A stretch of DNA of 64,000 bases, taken from NCBI RefSeq assembly GCF_030272615.1, contig NC_081405.1, positions 575,713,752-575,777,751 on the forward strand, given 5' to 3'. Under the pieces are notes generated by a model. It was not told the origin of the DNA, did not search any database, and worked only from the letters and a program-made list of their open reading frames with translations. The stretch is from Cryptomeria japonica (lineage: Eukaryota; Streptophyta; Pinopsida; Cupressales; Cupressaceae). A program made the translations under genes and the position numbers. This document shows, one piece after another, positions 11,712-23,965 of the stretch (position 1 is its first letter; each line of letters begins with the position of its first letter).

Positions 11712-13446
11712 TCCTTTCAAAATATTAAGGCCAAACCCATTGTCCACAATCATTCATCTTATAAGACTATTGTTAATAATAGCCACAATCATAAGGGGAT
11801 CATATTGATGTTTCATTTCATGAGAAGTTAACTTATCTTGTGTGAATACAATTTGATCTTTTGGTTTGTGTGTAGGATCAATCAAAGAAGCCTTGTTATT
11901 AGGTGTCACTACAATTGGGACATCTATTTTTTTCAAAGCATCTTGTAACATCCCATGATAAGGAGGTGATGTTTGAACCAAATCACAAATAGAAATCTTG
12001 GCAGGAGTAGCTTTAAGTTGTTCAATAAGATCATACTCCTTACTAAGAGTCGGTCATATACGAGGTACTTGTGGAAGATTAGGTTGAGAGGGAGGAAGTG
12101 AAGTTGGGGTAACTAGAGGAGGATTAGGTTGTCTATTGTTTCTTATGTTGTAGGTATGAGAAACCGTATGATAACTCTCTTTGGTGATTTTCTTAGCATA
12201 CTCATAAGGGATCTTAGTAGGATAACCTCCTTGCATAGTAATAATAGGTTTCTTAGGAGTGCAAAAAGAATCATTAGCATAACCACCTTCAACCACCAAG
12301 ATATGCTTACATTGAGAACTTTTAGAAGCACAAGAACCTTGAACTATGAATAGCGGTTTATTAGGTGTTTCATTCACATGTATCAAATTGATTGAAGATG
12401 ATTTAGGAATATCAAAGGTGTCCTTATTAATTTTAGAAGAAGAATGGACAATATTGTTGGAAGAATTATTGATAGACTCTTCTTGCACTAAAATTTTATC
12501 ATGGATAAGATCAATTTTAGGAGGTAGGCAGTGATGTTTTAGAAGAAATAATATGAGTAGGAAAGGTCATATCATCCTTTATCATCAAAGGATCTACATG
12601 GGGGATAGTTTGTCTAGGATAAGGGTCAAAATTAATTTCTAAAGTTTCACCCTTGAGAAAGGGGATCTTTGAAAAGGATGCTAACAATCTCTCTTTGAAA
12701 TAAGGTATCCTTATGAGTAGAACCTATTTGGGGAGAAGGATATTCCTTACCTTTAGAGGAAACATGATTGAGATTTATGGTAGGTGAGATACTATCAAGA
12801 GAGTTACTCTCATAGGGTAAACAATAATCAACACCTTCTTCAAATGGTTCATACCAAATAGTGAGGTCATTGAAAAAAGTATTAGAAATATCTTGCACAA
12901 AGATGTCCTTATTGTTATTGCCAATTTTGGAAAAAAGAATAACATTTCTCATTAATTCTTCATCTTTAGGAGGGAGGGATTCCTCTTGCCTCAAAATGTG
13001 TTCTGTAGGATGTTTAGGGGAGAGAGAATTAAGGGAATTGATTATAATCTAATCTCCTTTTCCTACGGAATATTTATGGGTAAGACAAGATTTGGGACAA
13101 GGAGAAGCATTTATCATTAATGCGTCATCTCTACTTAGAATTTTGTTGGAATCAAAAGATGAAATTCCATCACTAGGAAAACTAGGAATAATACCATCGT
13201 CTTCTACAAAATAATCCTCATGAACGGAGTATTATTTAAGAGGGAGATGAACATCTTTCTCCAAAGATTAATGCTTAGGAAGGAGATCTTTGGAAGAAGT
13301 GCTCATAACCTTATGTTTTACTAACATGCCCCCATTGGTAAGACCAAATTTAGGAAAAGACAAGTCAATGTCCATCAATAGCTTGTAACTTAGAGAGGAA
13401 TTTTGTAAGGAAGGTAAAGTGACACTATGAAAGGTGTTTATGATAT
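11712..13446 (-). pseudogene. G1 polyprotein, pre-protease region and protease N-terminal half
   Basis: Continues the G1 reading frame interrupted at 13446 by G2. 13446-12560 encodes a mostly hydrophilic, serine/asparagine-rich stretch in which I see no capsid domain. About 12390-12180 holds three imperfect repeats around IVQGSC, VVEGGY and TMQGGY. 11981-11712 is the first half of the protease: HQYDPLMIVAIINN, then [11 protein letters not shown], where the usual D-S/G-G active-site triplet reads D-N-G. Frame changes occur near 12500 and 12040. The second half of the protease continues at 9925, beyond the Copia insertion. Confidence 0.7.
13442..13446. repeat. Target-site duplication GATAT, left copy (G2)
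   Basis: GATAT immediately before the TG of the G2 5' LTR, repeated exactly at 28487-28491. Confidence 0.85.
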
Positions 13447-14232
13447 TGTACACCCCTAAAATTGTCCTGTCTGATTAAATAAAGATTTTTATTCACTTAA
13501 TTATTGTATCCTAATTCTTCTATTAATTAAATAAATCTTTATTTATTTAATTAATTCATTTATCCTCTTCTAGTCTTTTTCCTCATTTAAATAAATACTT
13601 TTATTTATTTAAATTGTCCTTTTCCTAAATTAAATAAATTAATTGATCCCATTTCTTCTATTAAATAAATAAATATTTATTTATTTAATTAATTAATTAG
13701 CCTTTTCTACCCATGACACATGTCATTCATCTCTAAAATCCTAGACTACCCACCCTCTCATTATTTTCTTATTTTCTCTACCTACCCTTTAATCCTAGCC
13801 AACCATCTATGTTTTACACCTCTTAATCTTATCCATCCATCTCTTACAATATCTTTTGTATAAAAGGATGGTTCCTTCATTATCAACCCTATTCAACTCC
13901 TAAGCATTCTAATTGTCTAATCAATTTTATGCAATCAAGCCTTTTTGCAATCAAGCTATCAACCACATTTATGTTCTTTGTTGAACTCTTGTGCACACAT
14001 AAAATCTAAGAGAAAATATATCAAGCACGATCAAGAAGATAGGAAGAATGGAGATTCAAACCTTAGTGGACATGTGATGGTATAATATTTTTGATTTTGT
14101 TGATTTGCATTGTCTTAGGTAATCTTCATATGTTATGGTGGATCTTTGTTGTTGTTAGGCTAGGTTTTTGTGGTTGAATTCATTTAATCTTTCAATATTG
14201 TTGTCTCCATTATCCATTTTTCACCATACACA
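13447..14232 (+). repeat. G2 5' LTR (786 bp)
   Basis: Starts TGTACACC and ends CATACACA. The first third is dominated by iterated, self-complementary ATTAAATAAATA / TTTATTTAATTA blocks; this copy has about 70 bp more of them than the 3' LTR. A possible TATA-like stretch (GTATAAAAGG) lies near 13858. Confidence 0.9.
13858..13867 (+). promoter_or_regulatory. Putative TATA box in G2 5' LTR
   Basis: GTATAAAAGG; the 3' LTR has the related CTATATAAGAGG near 28109. Its position roughly mid-LTR is what is expected for the U3/R promoter of an LTR retrotransposon. Not tested. Confidence 0.5.
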
Positions 14233-14235
14233 TTT

Positions 14236-14253
14236 TGGCATGCCCGGTGGGAC
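14236..14253 (+). promoter_or_regulatory. G2 primer-binding site
   Basis: TGGCATGCCCGGTGGGAC, three bases after the LTR. G3 has a near-identical site (TGGCACGCCTGGTGGGAT at 52851), so both Gypsy elements probably use the same primer tRNA. I do not assign the tRNA. Confidence 0.7.
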
Positions 14254-16485
14254 TCTTGTCCTTTTGCGTTTAACATTTTTGGTTGCAAATTTTATGTTTT
14301 TGAAGTTGCAAATCTAATATTTTCTGACACCATTTCAACTTTTCATGTTTGTACCTTCTGGAACTATGTTTTTGCTTTTCTGCCATGTCTATGTTTTTGG
14401 TAGTATTTTCATTTTCCAGATTGCAAGCTTTCATTATACGCGCGTCTGTGGGAAATATAATCGCACCTATGATCATTTTAACAACATTTCTATTCTACAA
14501 AATTTTATGTTTTTCTTTTTTGCAGAAACGTGTTTGTGTTCCATAACCCTGTCTGTGGTGTGCAGAATCACTTCTGTGTTTGGTTTTCTTTTTTTTTTCA
14601 ATTTTCATTTCTTCATTTAGGGTTTTATTTCATCATTTTGTCTTGTATTTAGGGTTTCAGATCTGGTTTATTTGAGATAATATCTTGTGATCCAACTAAC
14701 AAAGTGGTGCATCTTGTCTTTGAAAGGAATTTTGTGTGTTGAAGGCCCCTAATTTTCACAAAGTCTTTTAGGATTTTGTTAAAATAAACCTAACGTGTTT
14801 ACTTGCAGGAAGGGGTAATCATTTGAAACAACCCAAACTACTAACAAATCTTTGTTGTAGGACCTTGGCAATTTTTTCCTTTTCATTTTTATTATGTGCT
14901 TTGTTTTCATAGACTAGCAAACACTTCAATTGGTGCACTAATATTGAACCAGTGTCTTTTGTGTCTTGAGCAATAGGCTCTTTTGTGTTTATCTTTAGAG
15001 GGCCTGCCTCCTTGTGTTGTCACTAGGACTACTAGTGAGGACCGAATGACCCATGTTGTAGTGAGGCAAGGCCCCCTCTTCTGAACCACTATAAATAATT
15101 GTATCCATAGTGAAAGTCATGGCTAACGTGTGCTGATTAGTCCATACCGACACTATGTCTCCCCATAAACTTGTTTGATCAAATTTATTTGATCAATAGT
15201 AGGGTGTAACCCCTACTAGTGGGGAGCCTTCTATATTTATAGAGATAAAAGTGTTGCATGTACGGCTACATGAACGGATGCCCTTACTAGCACCTTTTTG
15301 TTTTAAAAATCCAAAATCCTTCTAGTTGTTGGGGCAAAAGATCAGACCTCTGGAGCGGCCCACACACATATGGTTCTTAGTAGAGGTACAAAGCTCACCA
15401 TGTGGAGTTTTTGTGGGGACTCATGCTTGGCTCACCCAAAGAAGTAAGTATCTAGGGTGGAGATAGTCGAGTCAAGCACCTAAATATCTACTTTGAATAG
15501 CCTAGCCTCGGGGGAAACCCCATGTGGGATCAACAACTATTGTCTTCGGAAACCATAAGAAATGTGCTTGTCTTCTTTTAAACATTCAAACATTCAAGAT
15601 CAAACATCAAAGCATTGTGTCTTTTTGTGTCTTCAAGTGTATACAACATTTTTACATCAAAAAACACACTTTCTTTTGAGTCATTTTGAGTCCAAACAAC
15701 TGCAAACATAGATTCCTCATCAATATTGTATCTTCTTGTCATGAAAAATGGTCAAAACTTCAGATTTGGTCACAACAATAACTTCACAAATTGAAAAAAC
15801 TGCACTCATGTTTTATAAATGCGACTGTGTTTGATAGAAACACGTCTGTGTACTATAACCGCGTGTGTAGGACATAAATATGCCTATGTCATCCTAGCAA
15901 ACTATACTCACAAGATCTTCAGAAATGCGTATGTGCAGTATCTAGTCAAGTCCATGTTGGGTAACAGTTTCTATGAAGTATATAGGCATGTGTGTGTTCA
16001 TTATTGGGAAAATTTACAGTCTAGCAAAAAAGAGCAATCAATATCAGAATTCTTGAGCTTCCTAGGTTATTTCTCTAGGTTTTTAGCTAGAATTCAACCT
16101 ATTTTTGGGTCTCCAGGAGTTCATCATTTTTTACACCTTGCATTACTTTCACATTTGTCTAAAATTGAGTCAAAAGGTCACTTGCTTGTCCTCATCTTAC
16201 TTTGTTAGGACAATACATACAACAATATTTTTCTAAGTGGTCCCTCATCAAGGTCTATCACCTTTGTGTCTCATTAAGTCTTACTTGGAGTCAAGGTCAA
16301 CTTACCCCATCAACAGATCTATCATCTCTTTGGAAGTCAAACCTACTCTACTACATACATACCTGGTATTACATTTTGGACATTGAAATTACACCTCAGA
16401 TTCATTTACATTCCATCCAACTCTTGGTCTTGCATACTCTTTCTATTTTCATCTAGTCTCAGACATCTTGATCAAGACCTAGTTC
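14254..16485 (+). other. G2 untranslated leader with tandem subrepeats
   Basis: No coding domain seen. Contains short imperfect repeats built on ACGCGTCTGTGT / ATGCGTATGTG, clustered at 14435-14585 and 15815-16005. The same motif in reverse complement occurs in the 3' untranslated region at 27030-27240. Confidence 0.6.
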
Positions 16486-18440
16486 ATGGTTGAAACCCAT
16501 TCTCAAAAATCTAGGAGGGAAGCAAAAGAGGCTCAAGAGTTTGCAAACATAAGTGGCTATGAGTACAAAAATGATATATTTTTTAATTCTGATCATACCA
16601 CATTCCCTGACATGGACATCTATAGAAACATTCAAAATGTTGAGAATATGAATGATACAAACAAAAATGATGCACAAAATGACAATGTTGTCAAAATATC
16701 AGTACACTCAGCAGAAGTAGAGGAAACTATCATGGATCCCCATTTTAATAGATTGGTTGAAGATATCATAAGAAGAGATAGAGAATATTTACTACAACTG
16801 ATGGCACAAAGTGGAGCTAAGACCTCATGATTTTGACATGTCCCAAATAGTGGAAAATTGACCTAATCAAGAAAGTCAACTCAACATGGATCAAAGGAGG
16901 CCTAATAGTGGAGGTAATAGGGGACCACTTTTTGTGCCTGACTCACCATCATCCTTGTTTCAAAAACATGAGGTCCCAAATACACATGGACAAGCTTATG
17001 ATACTCATGAAAGATCATCTCATGATCAATTTCATATACGCAGAACCTTATAGAAATCTTATGTAGATAAAAATACTCAATCGTATACCAATGTTAAGGA
17101 CCAAACTCAAAAGCAATTGGATATCTAGAAAAATGCTCAAATTTTTGACACAAGAAAACCTAGTATCAAATTTGGGGGCAATACACAAGTGAAAACTCAT
17201 GATATGCCTTATGACCCTATATCAGGTGGTCCCTACACATAGTATCCTCATAGATCAGGCCTCCATATGAGCATGTTTATGATAAATACCGTCCATATAT
17301 GCAGTATCCTCCTCCTCCACCTGGTGGCTCAGGTATGGAATATGGTTCAAGAAGTCGGTCTCCACCCAAAAACAATTTGTAATAGTAGATAAAGGACTTA
17401 CAAAAGAAGGTGGAGGACATCAATACACAAAAACTAGCTTACACAATGAGAGATATATGTCCCTATACATTTGATAAAAGCACTCCAATGCCTCCATTTC
17501 TTACACATTTTGTAACACCAAATTTTGATAAATATAGAGGCAAACAGGATCCTAAGGCACATATAAGACAATTTTTCAGAGCTTTCATTGAGGTAGCAAT
17601 GGATGACTTGAGGAGATTGTTCCCACAAATCTTAGGTGAACAAGCTATGGAATGGTTCTCCCAATTTACACTTGGAATTAAGTCATGGGGTGATCTAGTA
17701 GAGGCTTTTATCCAATATTTCTCATATAACATAGAGAGAGATATATCAGTTGCCACTTTGTGCAATACAAAATAGAAAGACGGGGAGTCATTTTCATCAT
17801 TCTTACAAAGATGGAGGAATTTAGCTAGCAAATGCTCTTGGGAAATTCCACCAAAACAAATGGTAGAGATGTTCACACAGAATGTCAATACATAAATTGG
17901 TTGTGACTTGAGGAAAGATTGTTTGTCCACTTTCAAGGACGTCATTGAGAAAGGCTTAGCAATAGAGAAGGTCTTGATTGAGAAAGGAATCATCAAGATA
18001 TTCAAAGAAAATAAAGAGGATTTTAAAGGAAAGGACAAGCAATCATTTTGGAATAAGAACAAGAACACAGTAAATGATGGCGTTGTTGATGCTAACACAG
18101 TAAGACCAAAAATCATTCTTTCAGGATCAAGTTCTTCTACAAGAAACCAAGTAAATACTCAAGCAATTTCAAAACCATGAAGGAAATACACCCCATTGGG
18201 AGAACCACCCAAGTCAGCTTCTAGGAAGCTAGTGGTAAACAAGATAATAACAATTCCAAATAATCCTCCATATGAGCCAAAAATTAAACCAAATTGGTGG
18301 AAAGATGATGAGTATTGCGAATATCACAAGAGAAAGGAAGATAAAACAAGAAATTTCTAGCGCTTGAAGAACATTATACAGGATCTTATTGATAGAGGTG
18401 ACACCGAGATCGATGGACATAAATCCAATCAATAACATGA
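16486..18440 (+). pseudogene. G2 gag (capsid and zinc-knuckle-like region)
   Basis: Structural protein of the virus-like particle. The likely start is the ATG at 16486, after a frame otherwise full of stops. The N-terminal part is acidic and serine/asparagine-rich. The retrotransposon capsid domain runs from 17500 to 17900, with HIRQFFRAFIEVAMDDLRR, QAMEWFSQF and IKSWGDLVEAFIQYF. A lysine-rich segment follows. Near 18312-18395 comes YCEYHKRKEDKT, then LKNIIQDLIDRG, which matches the degenerate zinc-binding end of plant Gypsy gag (normally YCxFHxxxGHDTxxC). All these parts are in one frame, with stops between them (for example at 16828, 17773 and 17893). Confidence 0.8.
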
Positions 18441-19560
18441 GATGTTTAAGGAACCATTCTCTAAACATGACAAGGGAAAAGCCAAAGCCATAGATGAGAA
18501 AGCTAACTATACCAGAGTGTCCTATGATTATGATTCAACCATTAACCACATTTCGATGGACAACTATGTTTCTACTATTATCGTAAAGGATAAAACGCTT
18601 AAAAGTTCTACTTCAAGAGACAAATTTGTCTTAAAAGGCATTGTAACTTGTTCTAAATCTACCTCCGAATTTAATATCACAACTCATCAAGGTAAGGTAA
18701 TCTTGCAAGGTGCTCTAGCTAAAACCACCTTTTCCTCATCGGCCAAACCTGAGTACAACCTACTAGAACAAGTAGGGATGACACCCACACTTATCTCAGT
18801 CCTATAACTATTGTGTATCTCTCCTTCACATAAAGCCATACTTGACAAAGTCCTCAGAGAAACCTCTGTACCCACTGATCTAAACATGGACTAGTTTCAA
18901 GCCATGGTGGGATACCTTTCCGTTCCACATTCCCTTACATTCACCAAATTTGACGACGCCTCTGTAAGCCAACCACATAATGCACCTTTACACATTGAGG
19001 CCTAACTACACAAAAACCAAATAAAATGTGTCATGATAGGTGGAGGAGTCAATCTCAATATATGTACCTTGAACACAATAATATAATTGGGATATTTGGA
19101 TAAACCTGTGAATGCTACAAAAAAAATTACTATTAAGCCATATTATGACAAAAAACACTCATCTAAAGGCACAATCACCTTACCTCTCATATTTGGGCTA
19201 GTTACAAAGGATGTGGTTTGTCAAGTCCTAGACCTCGATCTCACATACAACATATTTCTAGGATGTCCATGGATTCATGATATGAGAGAAGTCCCATCTA
19301 CGTATCGTTAATGCATTAAGTTTCCTCATAATGGAGTTGAAGTGATAGTTAACGGTGATCCTAATCCATTTATATACTACAATAATTTGACCCCAAAAGC
19401 TGAGACAATAATTCCAATTAACAAAGAGGAAATCCTATCATCCACATATATTGATCCCGAGTCACTAAAACCTTCAACATCAAAACAATGTGAGCTTAAA
19501 GGGAAATATTAGGATAAAGGCATGGGTGAATACAGTCTAAATCAAATCATGTGCTGGAGG
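18441..19560 (+). pseudogene. G2 aspartic protease
   Basis: Retropepsin that processes the polyprotein. The core lies at about 19021-19320: IGGGVNLNICTL, then KITIKPYYD, then GTITLPLIFG, then YNIFLGCPWIHDM followed by VPST. The position that should hold the catalytic aspartate (IDGG in relatives) reads IGGG, a GAT to GGT change, so this copy cannot be an active protease. It is in the same frame as gag. Stops occur at 18807 and 19092 among others. Confidence 0.8.
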
Positions 19561-20815
19561 CAAGTCATGGATTCATTGAAAGAATATGGATAATCACATC
19601 CTTCTAAACAGGTATCTATCATTATACTCAAATGGGATCCTACTATATTCCAAAATTGGGGTGAAATGGAAGAAGGGGACTTATACAAAATGCTTCACAG
19701 AGACCCTGAAGATGATACACAAGATCACATCGAAAAGCCATGCGAAAAATTTGGGAAAGGATTAAAAAACCTACAAAAGTTTGGGTATGATGGTAGAAGT
19801 CCTCTTGCCTTAAGAAAAGAAGGTATCACTCAACCTTTGCAACTAGAGTTTACAATTAAAAATCAGTGCTCAAAAGGGCTTGGTTTCATACCTTCTGAGA
19901 TAAAAACTCACAAATCAGAAATTCCAATGATCAACAAGAAAGTCGCTTTTCCACCTACTCCAATGGATGGGAATGGGGTTCAGAAAAATCATCTAGTGAT
20001 TATGAGCTCACCAAAACATTCAGAGAACAAGGTGAACCCACCAAAGAAGAGGAATTTTATAGAAAATTCAGAGTTGGTAAAGAAATAAACCGTGAGGATC
20101 CCAAATAGTCTTTGTTTTTAGGTTCTAGGCTGAAATAACAAAGAGTGAGGACTCCCATTGTTGAATGCACTTTTAGTAATGACAATTTGGACTCATTCAC
20201 AATCAAGACAGATGAGGAGAGTGCTAGTGATGACCTCGACAATTACCTTGATATATCTGAAGATAACTATATGTTCACCCTTACACCTACTAAATTTGAA
20301 AACATTGATAGACTTCCCCTTATTCACCATCAACTTATTTATTGGGACCATGAAAGACCTTTGGAAATTGACACATTCCAAAATGATGATGCTTTCATAG
20401 ACTATTTGGGCATACGAGATGATATTTCACTTGGGGACCATATGGTGGGATACACTATAGAACTCAAAAGTGTGGCATATTTTGGTGAGGGTGTTGGGCC
20501 TTCTAGTTGCAAAAATATAAAAATAAAAACAAATCATGGGTTTTATGGTGAAAACCACATTGTGGCACTGTCTGACTCTAAAAAGGTAAAAAGAAAGGAT
20601 GTATCTAAGGGTGAAAACCTCTCTAAGGTACCCAAAGATGGAAGGCTCAACATTATCCCAACATCAAATAGAGAAAAAACATCCACATTGGTAGAGGAGA
20701 CTATCAAAATGAATATTGATATAGAAGAGATTCCACATAAAATATTCTTGGCACAATCTATGATAGAAAGAAAAAGACCTAAGTTCATAAGTTTCTTCAC
20801 AGAATGACAAATCAA
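19561..20815 (+). pseudogene. G2 protease-RT linker with G-patch-like motif
   Basis: Links protease to RT. About 19730-19900 reads KPCEKFGKGLKNLQKFGYDG, then RKEGITQPL and KGLGF, a G-patch-like arrangement matching the one in G1. Up to about 19965 the coding frame is that of gag. From about 19970 it shifts by one base (EWGSEKSSSDYE and onward) and stays in the RT frame, so a single-base indel or an ancestral frame change lies near 19968. An acidic stretch (EESASDDLDNYL) occupies 20200-20280. Confidence 0.65.
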
Positions 20816-22200
20816 TTTTGCATGGTCATATGTTGATATGCCTAGATTGGATCTTGATCTAGTAATGCATCATTTGATAGTTAAACTAGGAGCAAAGCCA
20901 GTAACATAGAAATTAAGGAAAATGCATCCACAAGTGGCATTACTAGTAGAGGTGGAACTTGAAAAACTATTGGATGTTAGATTCATAAGACCAATTGATT
21001 ATCCTGAATGGATCTCCAACTTAGTACCTGTCAGTAATCCAGATCACAACATCAGAATATTTACAGATTTTAGAGACATCAACAAAGATTGTCCTAAAGA
21101 TGACTTTCCATTGCCAAACATAGACCTAATAGTGGATCTCATAGTGGGTCATGCGACGTTATCTTTGATGTCTGGATTTTTTAGCTATAACTAAATAAAA
21201 ATTGCACTTAAGGACAACCACAAAATAGCATTTACTTGTCCCTAGGGAACTTTCTGCTAGAATGTCATGCCCTTTAGACTAAAGAATGCAGGTGCTACAT
21301 ACCAAAGAGATATGATTACTCTTTTTTATGATCTTATGCATGTAACTATAGAAGATTGTGTTGATGACCTCTTGGGAAAATCATTAGATAGAGGCACAAA
21401 TTTGTACATCCTTTCTGTAGTCTTTGATTAGTTAGAAAAATACAAAGTAAGATTAAATCCCAAGTGTGTCTTTGGAGTAACCTCTAGGAAGCTCCTTAGA
21501 TATATTGTTTCAAAAAGAGGAATTGAAGTCGATCCAACAAAAGTAAGAGCTATATTAGAAATGCCACTGTGAAGGAATATTAGTCAACTTTGATCTTTAC
21601 AAGGAAGACTCCATTCCATACGAATATTCATAGGACAACTCGTGGATAAATATCATCCTTTCAACACTTGCTACACAAAAAACATCAAATTCAAATTGGT
21701 TGATAATTGTCAACAGTCTTTTTAGATACTCAAAGATTATCTTCTAAATCCACCAGTCTTGATGCCACCAATTCTAGAACAACCCCTATTACTCTATGTA
21801 TTAGCTAGACAAATAGCATTGGGGGCACTCTCTGCACAACAAGACAATGAAGGCAAAGAAAAGGCAATATACTACATCAGTTTTACTTTGGTTGATTATG
21901 AACTTAACTATATTGATCGTGCATGTCTTGCTATGGTTTTTGCCTCATGGAAATTACAACATTACATGGTAACTCATAAAACTAATCTTGTTGCAAGGAT
22001 AAATCCACTGAAGTATCTTCTCAATAAGGCAATGCTCATTGGTAGACTATCTAAAGGGTTCATGATATTGAGTGAATTTGACATAGAATATGTTGACAAA
22101 AAAGCAATCAAAGCACAAGCTATCGCAGTTCAGTTGGCAGATGCACCCATGATAGATGATGCTCCTCTAATTTCAGAGTTTCCAGATGAATCCATTCTAT
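20816..22200 (+). pseudogene. G2 reverse transcriptase and first RNase H
   Basis: Makes and processes the element cDNA. RT motifs in order: FIRPIDYPEWISNLVPV, FTDFRDINKDCPKDDFPLP (20985-21120), MPFRLKNAGATYQR (21270-21305), and the catalytic box EDCVDDLL near 21350, where YVDD has become CVDD. FGVTSRKLLRYIVSKRGIE follows. The RNase H spans 21760-22200 and includes YELNYIDRACLAMVFASWKL and a C-terminal FDIEYVDKKAIKAQAIA. Several stops sit at conserved positions, for example after FFSYN where relatives have Q. Confidence 0.85.
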
Positions 22201-22640
22201 TGGTATCACACCGGAAGCCTTGGCAACTATGCTTGGATGGCTCGTACATGTAGCATGGTGTAGGAGCTGGCATCTTCTTTATCACACGTCAAGGGGATTC
22301 CATTCCTAAATCATATTGATTGAAATTTCCTTGCACTAATAATATAGCATAATATGAGGCATTAACAACTGTATTACGACTTGCAGCTCAGTGGAAGATC
22401 CAGGAACTTCAGGTTTTTTGGGACTCTCAACTTGTAATTCATCAGGCAACTGATGACTACCAAACAAAAGATGAAAAATTAATGCCCTACAAGATAATCA
22501 TGGATGAATTCAAGCAATATTTTGTAAATATAACCTTTGAGCAGATACCAAGAGAAAACAACTGAGTTGTAGATGCCCTGGCTACTATTGCCTCGTTGAT
22601 TGATCTACCACAGAATGAAACCTGCTATGAGTTCTTGGCG
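22201..22640 (+). pseudogene. G2 second (archaeal-like) RNase H domain
   Basis: A second RNase H directly after the RT-linked one, as in Tat-lineage Gypsy elements. Visible features: WQLCLDGSYM (first catalytic Asp of D-G-S), then a stop and HGVGAGIFF, then NNIA-stop-YEAL, where relatives have AEYEAL so the catalytic Glu is now a stop. VFWDSQLVIHQ carries a catalytic Asp. VVDALATIASL is the C-terminal motif. It lies between RNase H 1 and integrase in the same frame as RT. Confidence 0.75.
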
Positions 22641-22799
22641 GATAAGCTTTTGGTCCCCTCATATGAGATCACTCCTGCCAATATGATATGTGTCATTGGT
22701 CCTAATTCCCCTTTGTATGGTCCCATTTTTACATACCTTCATAACAATATCCTTCCTCCTGATCTATCCAACAACCTACACCATACTTTCATTCGCCAA

Positions 22800-23965
22800 T
22801 CTTCTTGATATGTCATATTAGCTGATACCCTTTACCGTCAAGGTCTAGATGTCACTCTTGTTAGATGTTTAGAAGGGAACAAAGCTCAGATTGTGTTACA
22901 AGAAGTCAATGAAGGTATATGTGGTCCACATTCTAGTGGTCCCACCTTGGCCAAGAAACTCATCGGGACTGGATATTACCGGCCCAGTATGGAAAAATAT
23001 GCATTTCATTTTATCAAGAAATGTAAGCAATGTCAAATTCATGAGGACCTTATTCAAGAGCGAGCTCAATAACTTCAACCAATTGGAACTCCTTGGACCT
23101 TTTATTTGTGGGGAATCAATCTCATAGGAAAGATTTACCCTCCTTCCAATGGTCACAAATTTATTATCACTACCAAATAATATTTTACAAAATAGATTGA
23201 AGCCATTCCTCTCACCCAAGTCATGAGAAAACAAATTGCTACATTAATTCTTAACTATATCATTTGTCGTTACAGTATCCCTCTTTCCATCATCACAGAT
23301 AACTGACATCCCTTCAACAACTGGGATGTTCATGAACTTTGTGATTGCTTCCATATTAACCATCACTTCTCCACTCCATACTACCCCCAAGGTAATGGTC
23401 AAGCTGAGGTGTCTAATAAAACCATTCTCAAAATCTTCAAAAAGACAGTCGATGACACTGGCCGAAATTGGCACATCCAATTTAATCCCGCACTTTGGGC
23501 CTATCACACAAGTGTTAACACCCCTATAGGATCTACACCTTATTTACTTGTCTATGGGGATGAAGTTATATTTCTTATTGAGGTTGAGTTATCATATTTG
23601 TGAGTCTCTTTTTGCAACATTATCAGTGATGAAGACTATAGGGTCTCTTGCTTACAAGAACTAGAACTATTGGATGAACGACAACAAACTTCTTTTGATA
23701 ACCTCAAGACTTATCGACAAAGAATGAGTCACAACTACAATCATAAGGTCAAGTGTCGTACATTTGAGGTAGGTGACTTAGTTGTGAAGGACAATCCCAG
23801 AAATTAGCAAGATAGTGAGAAGAAGGGCAAGTTTGAACCAAGTTGGCTTGGCCCCTATGTCATCACCGTAGTCTATGGATCAGGTGCATATAATCTATCG
23901 ACACCATAGGGAGAACATTTGTAATATCCTATTAGCAACATGCACCTTTGTAGGTTTTACACATA
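22800..23965 (+). pseudogene. G2 integrase
   Basis: Inserts the cDNA into the genome. An H2C2 zinc-finger region spans about 22895-23045, with an H-S-S-G segment and KKCKQCQIH. In the core, the first catalytic Asp is replaced (GINLIGKI instead of GIDLIG). The second Asp is present (IITDN), and the Glu phrase reads PQGNGQAEVSNK at 23385-23425. The C-terminal part includes FEVGDLVVK and GPYVITVVYG, a GPY/F-type module, with no chromodomain after it. Stops are scattered. Confidence 0.85.

Noticed and set aside
15819-16456. Two ORFs in the G2 leader
   Set aside because: Their translations show no domain, overlap repeat units and precede the true gag start at 16486.
17463-18116. 217-codon minus-strand ORF in G2
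   Set aside because: It is the antisense of the gag capsid region, whose plus-strand frame carries clear gag motifs.
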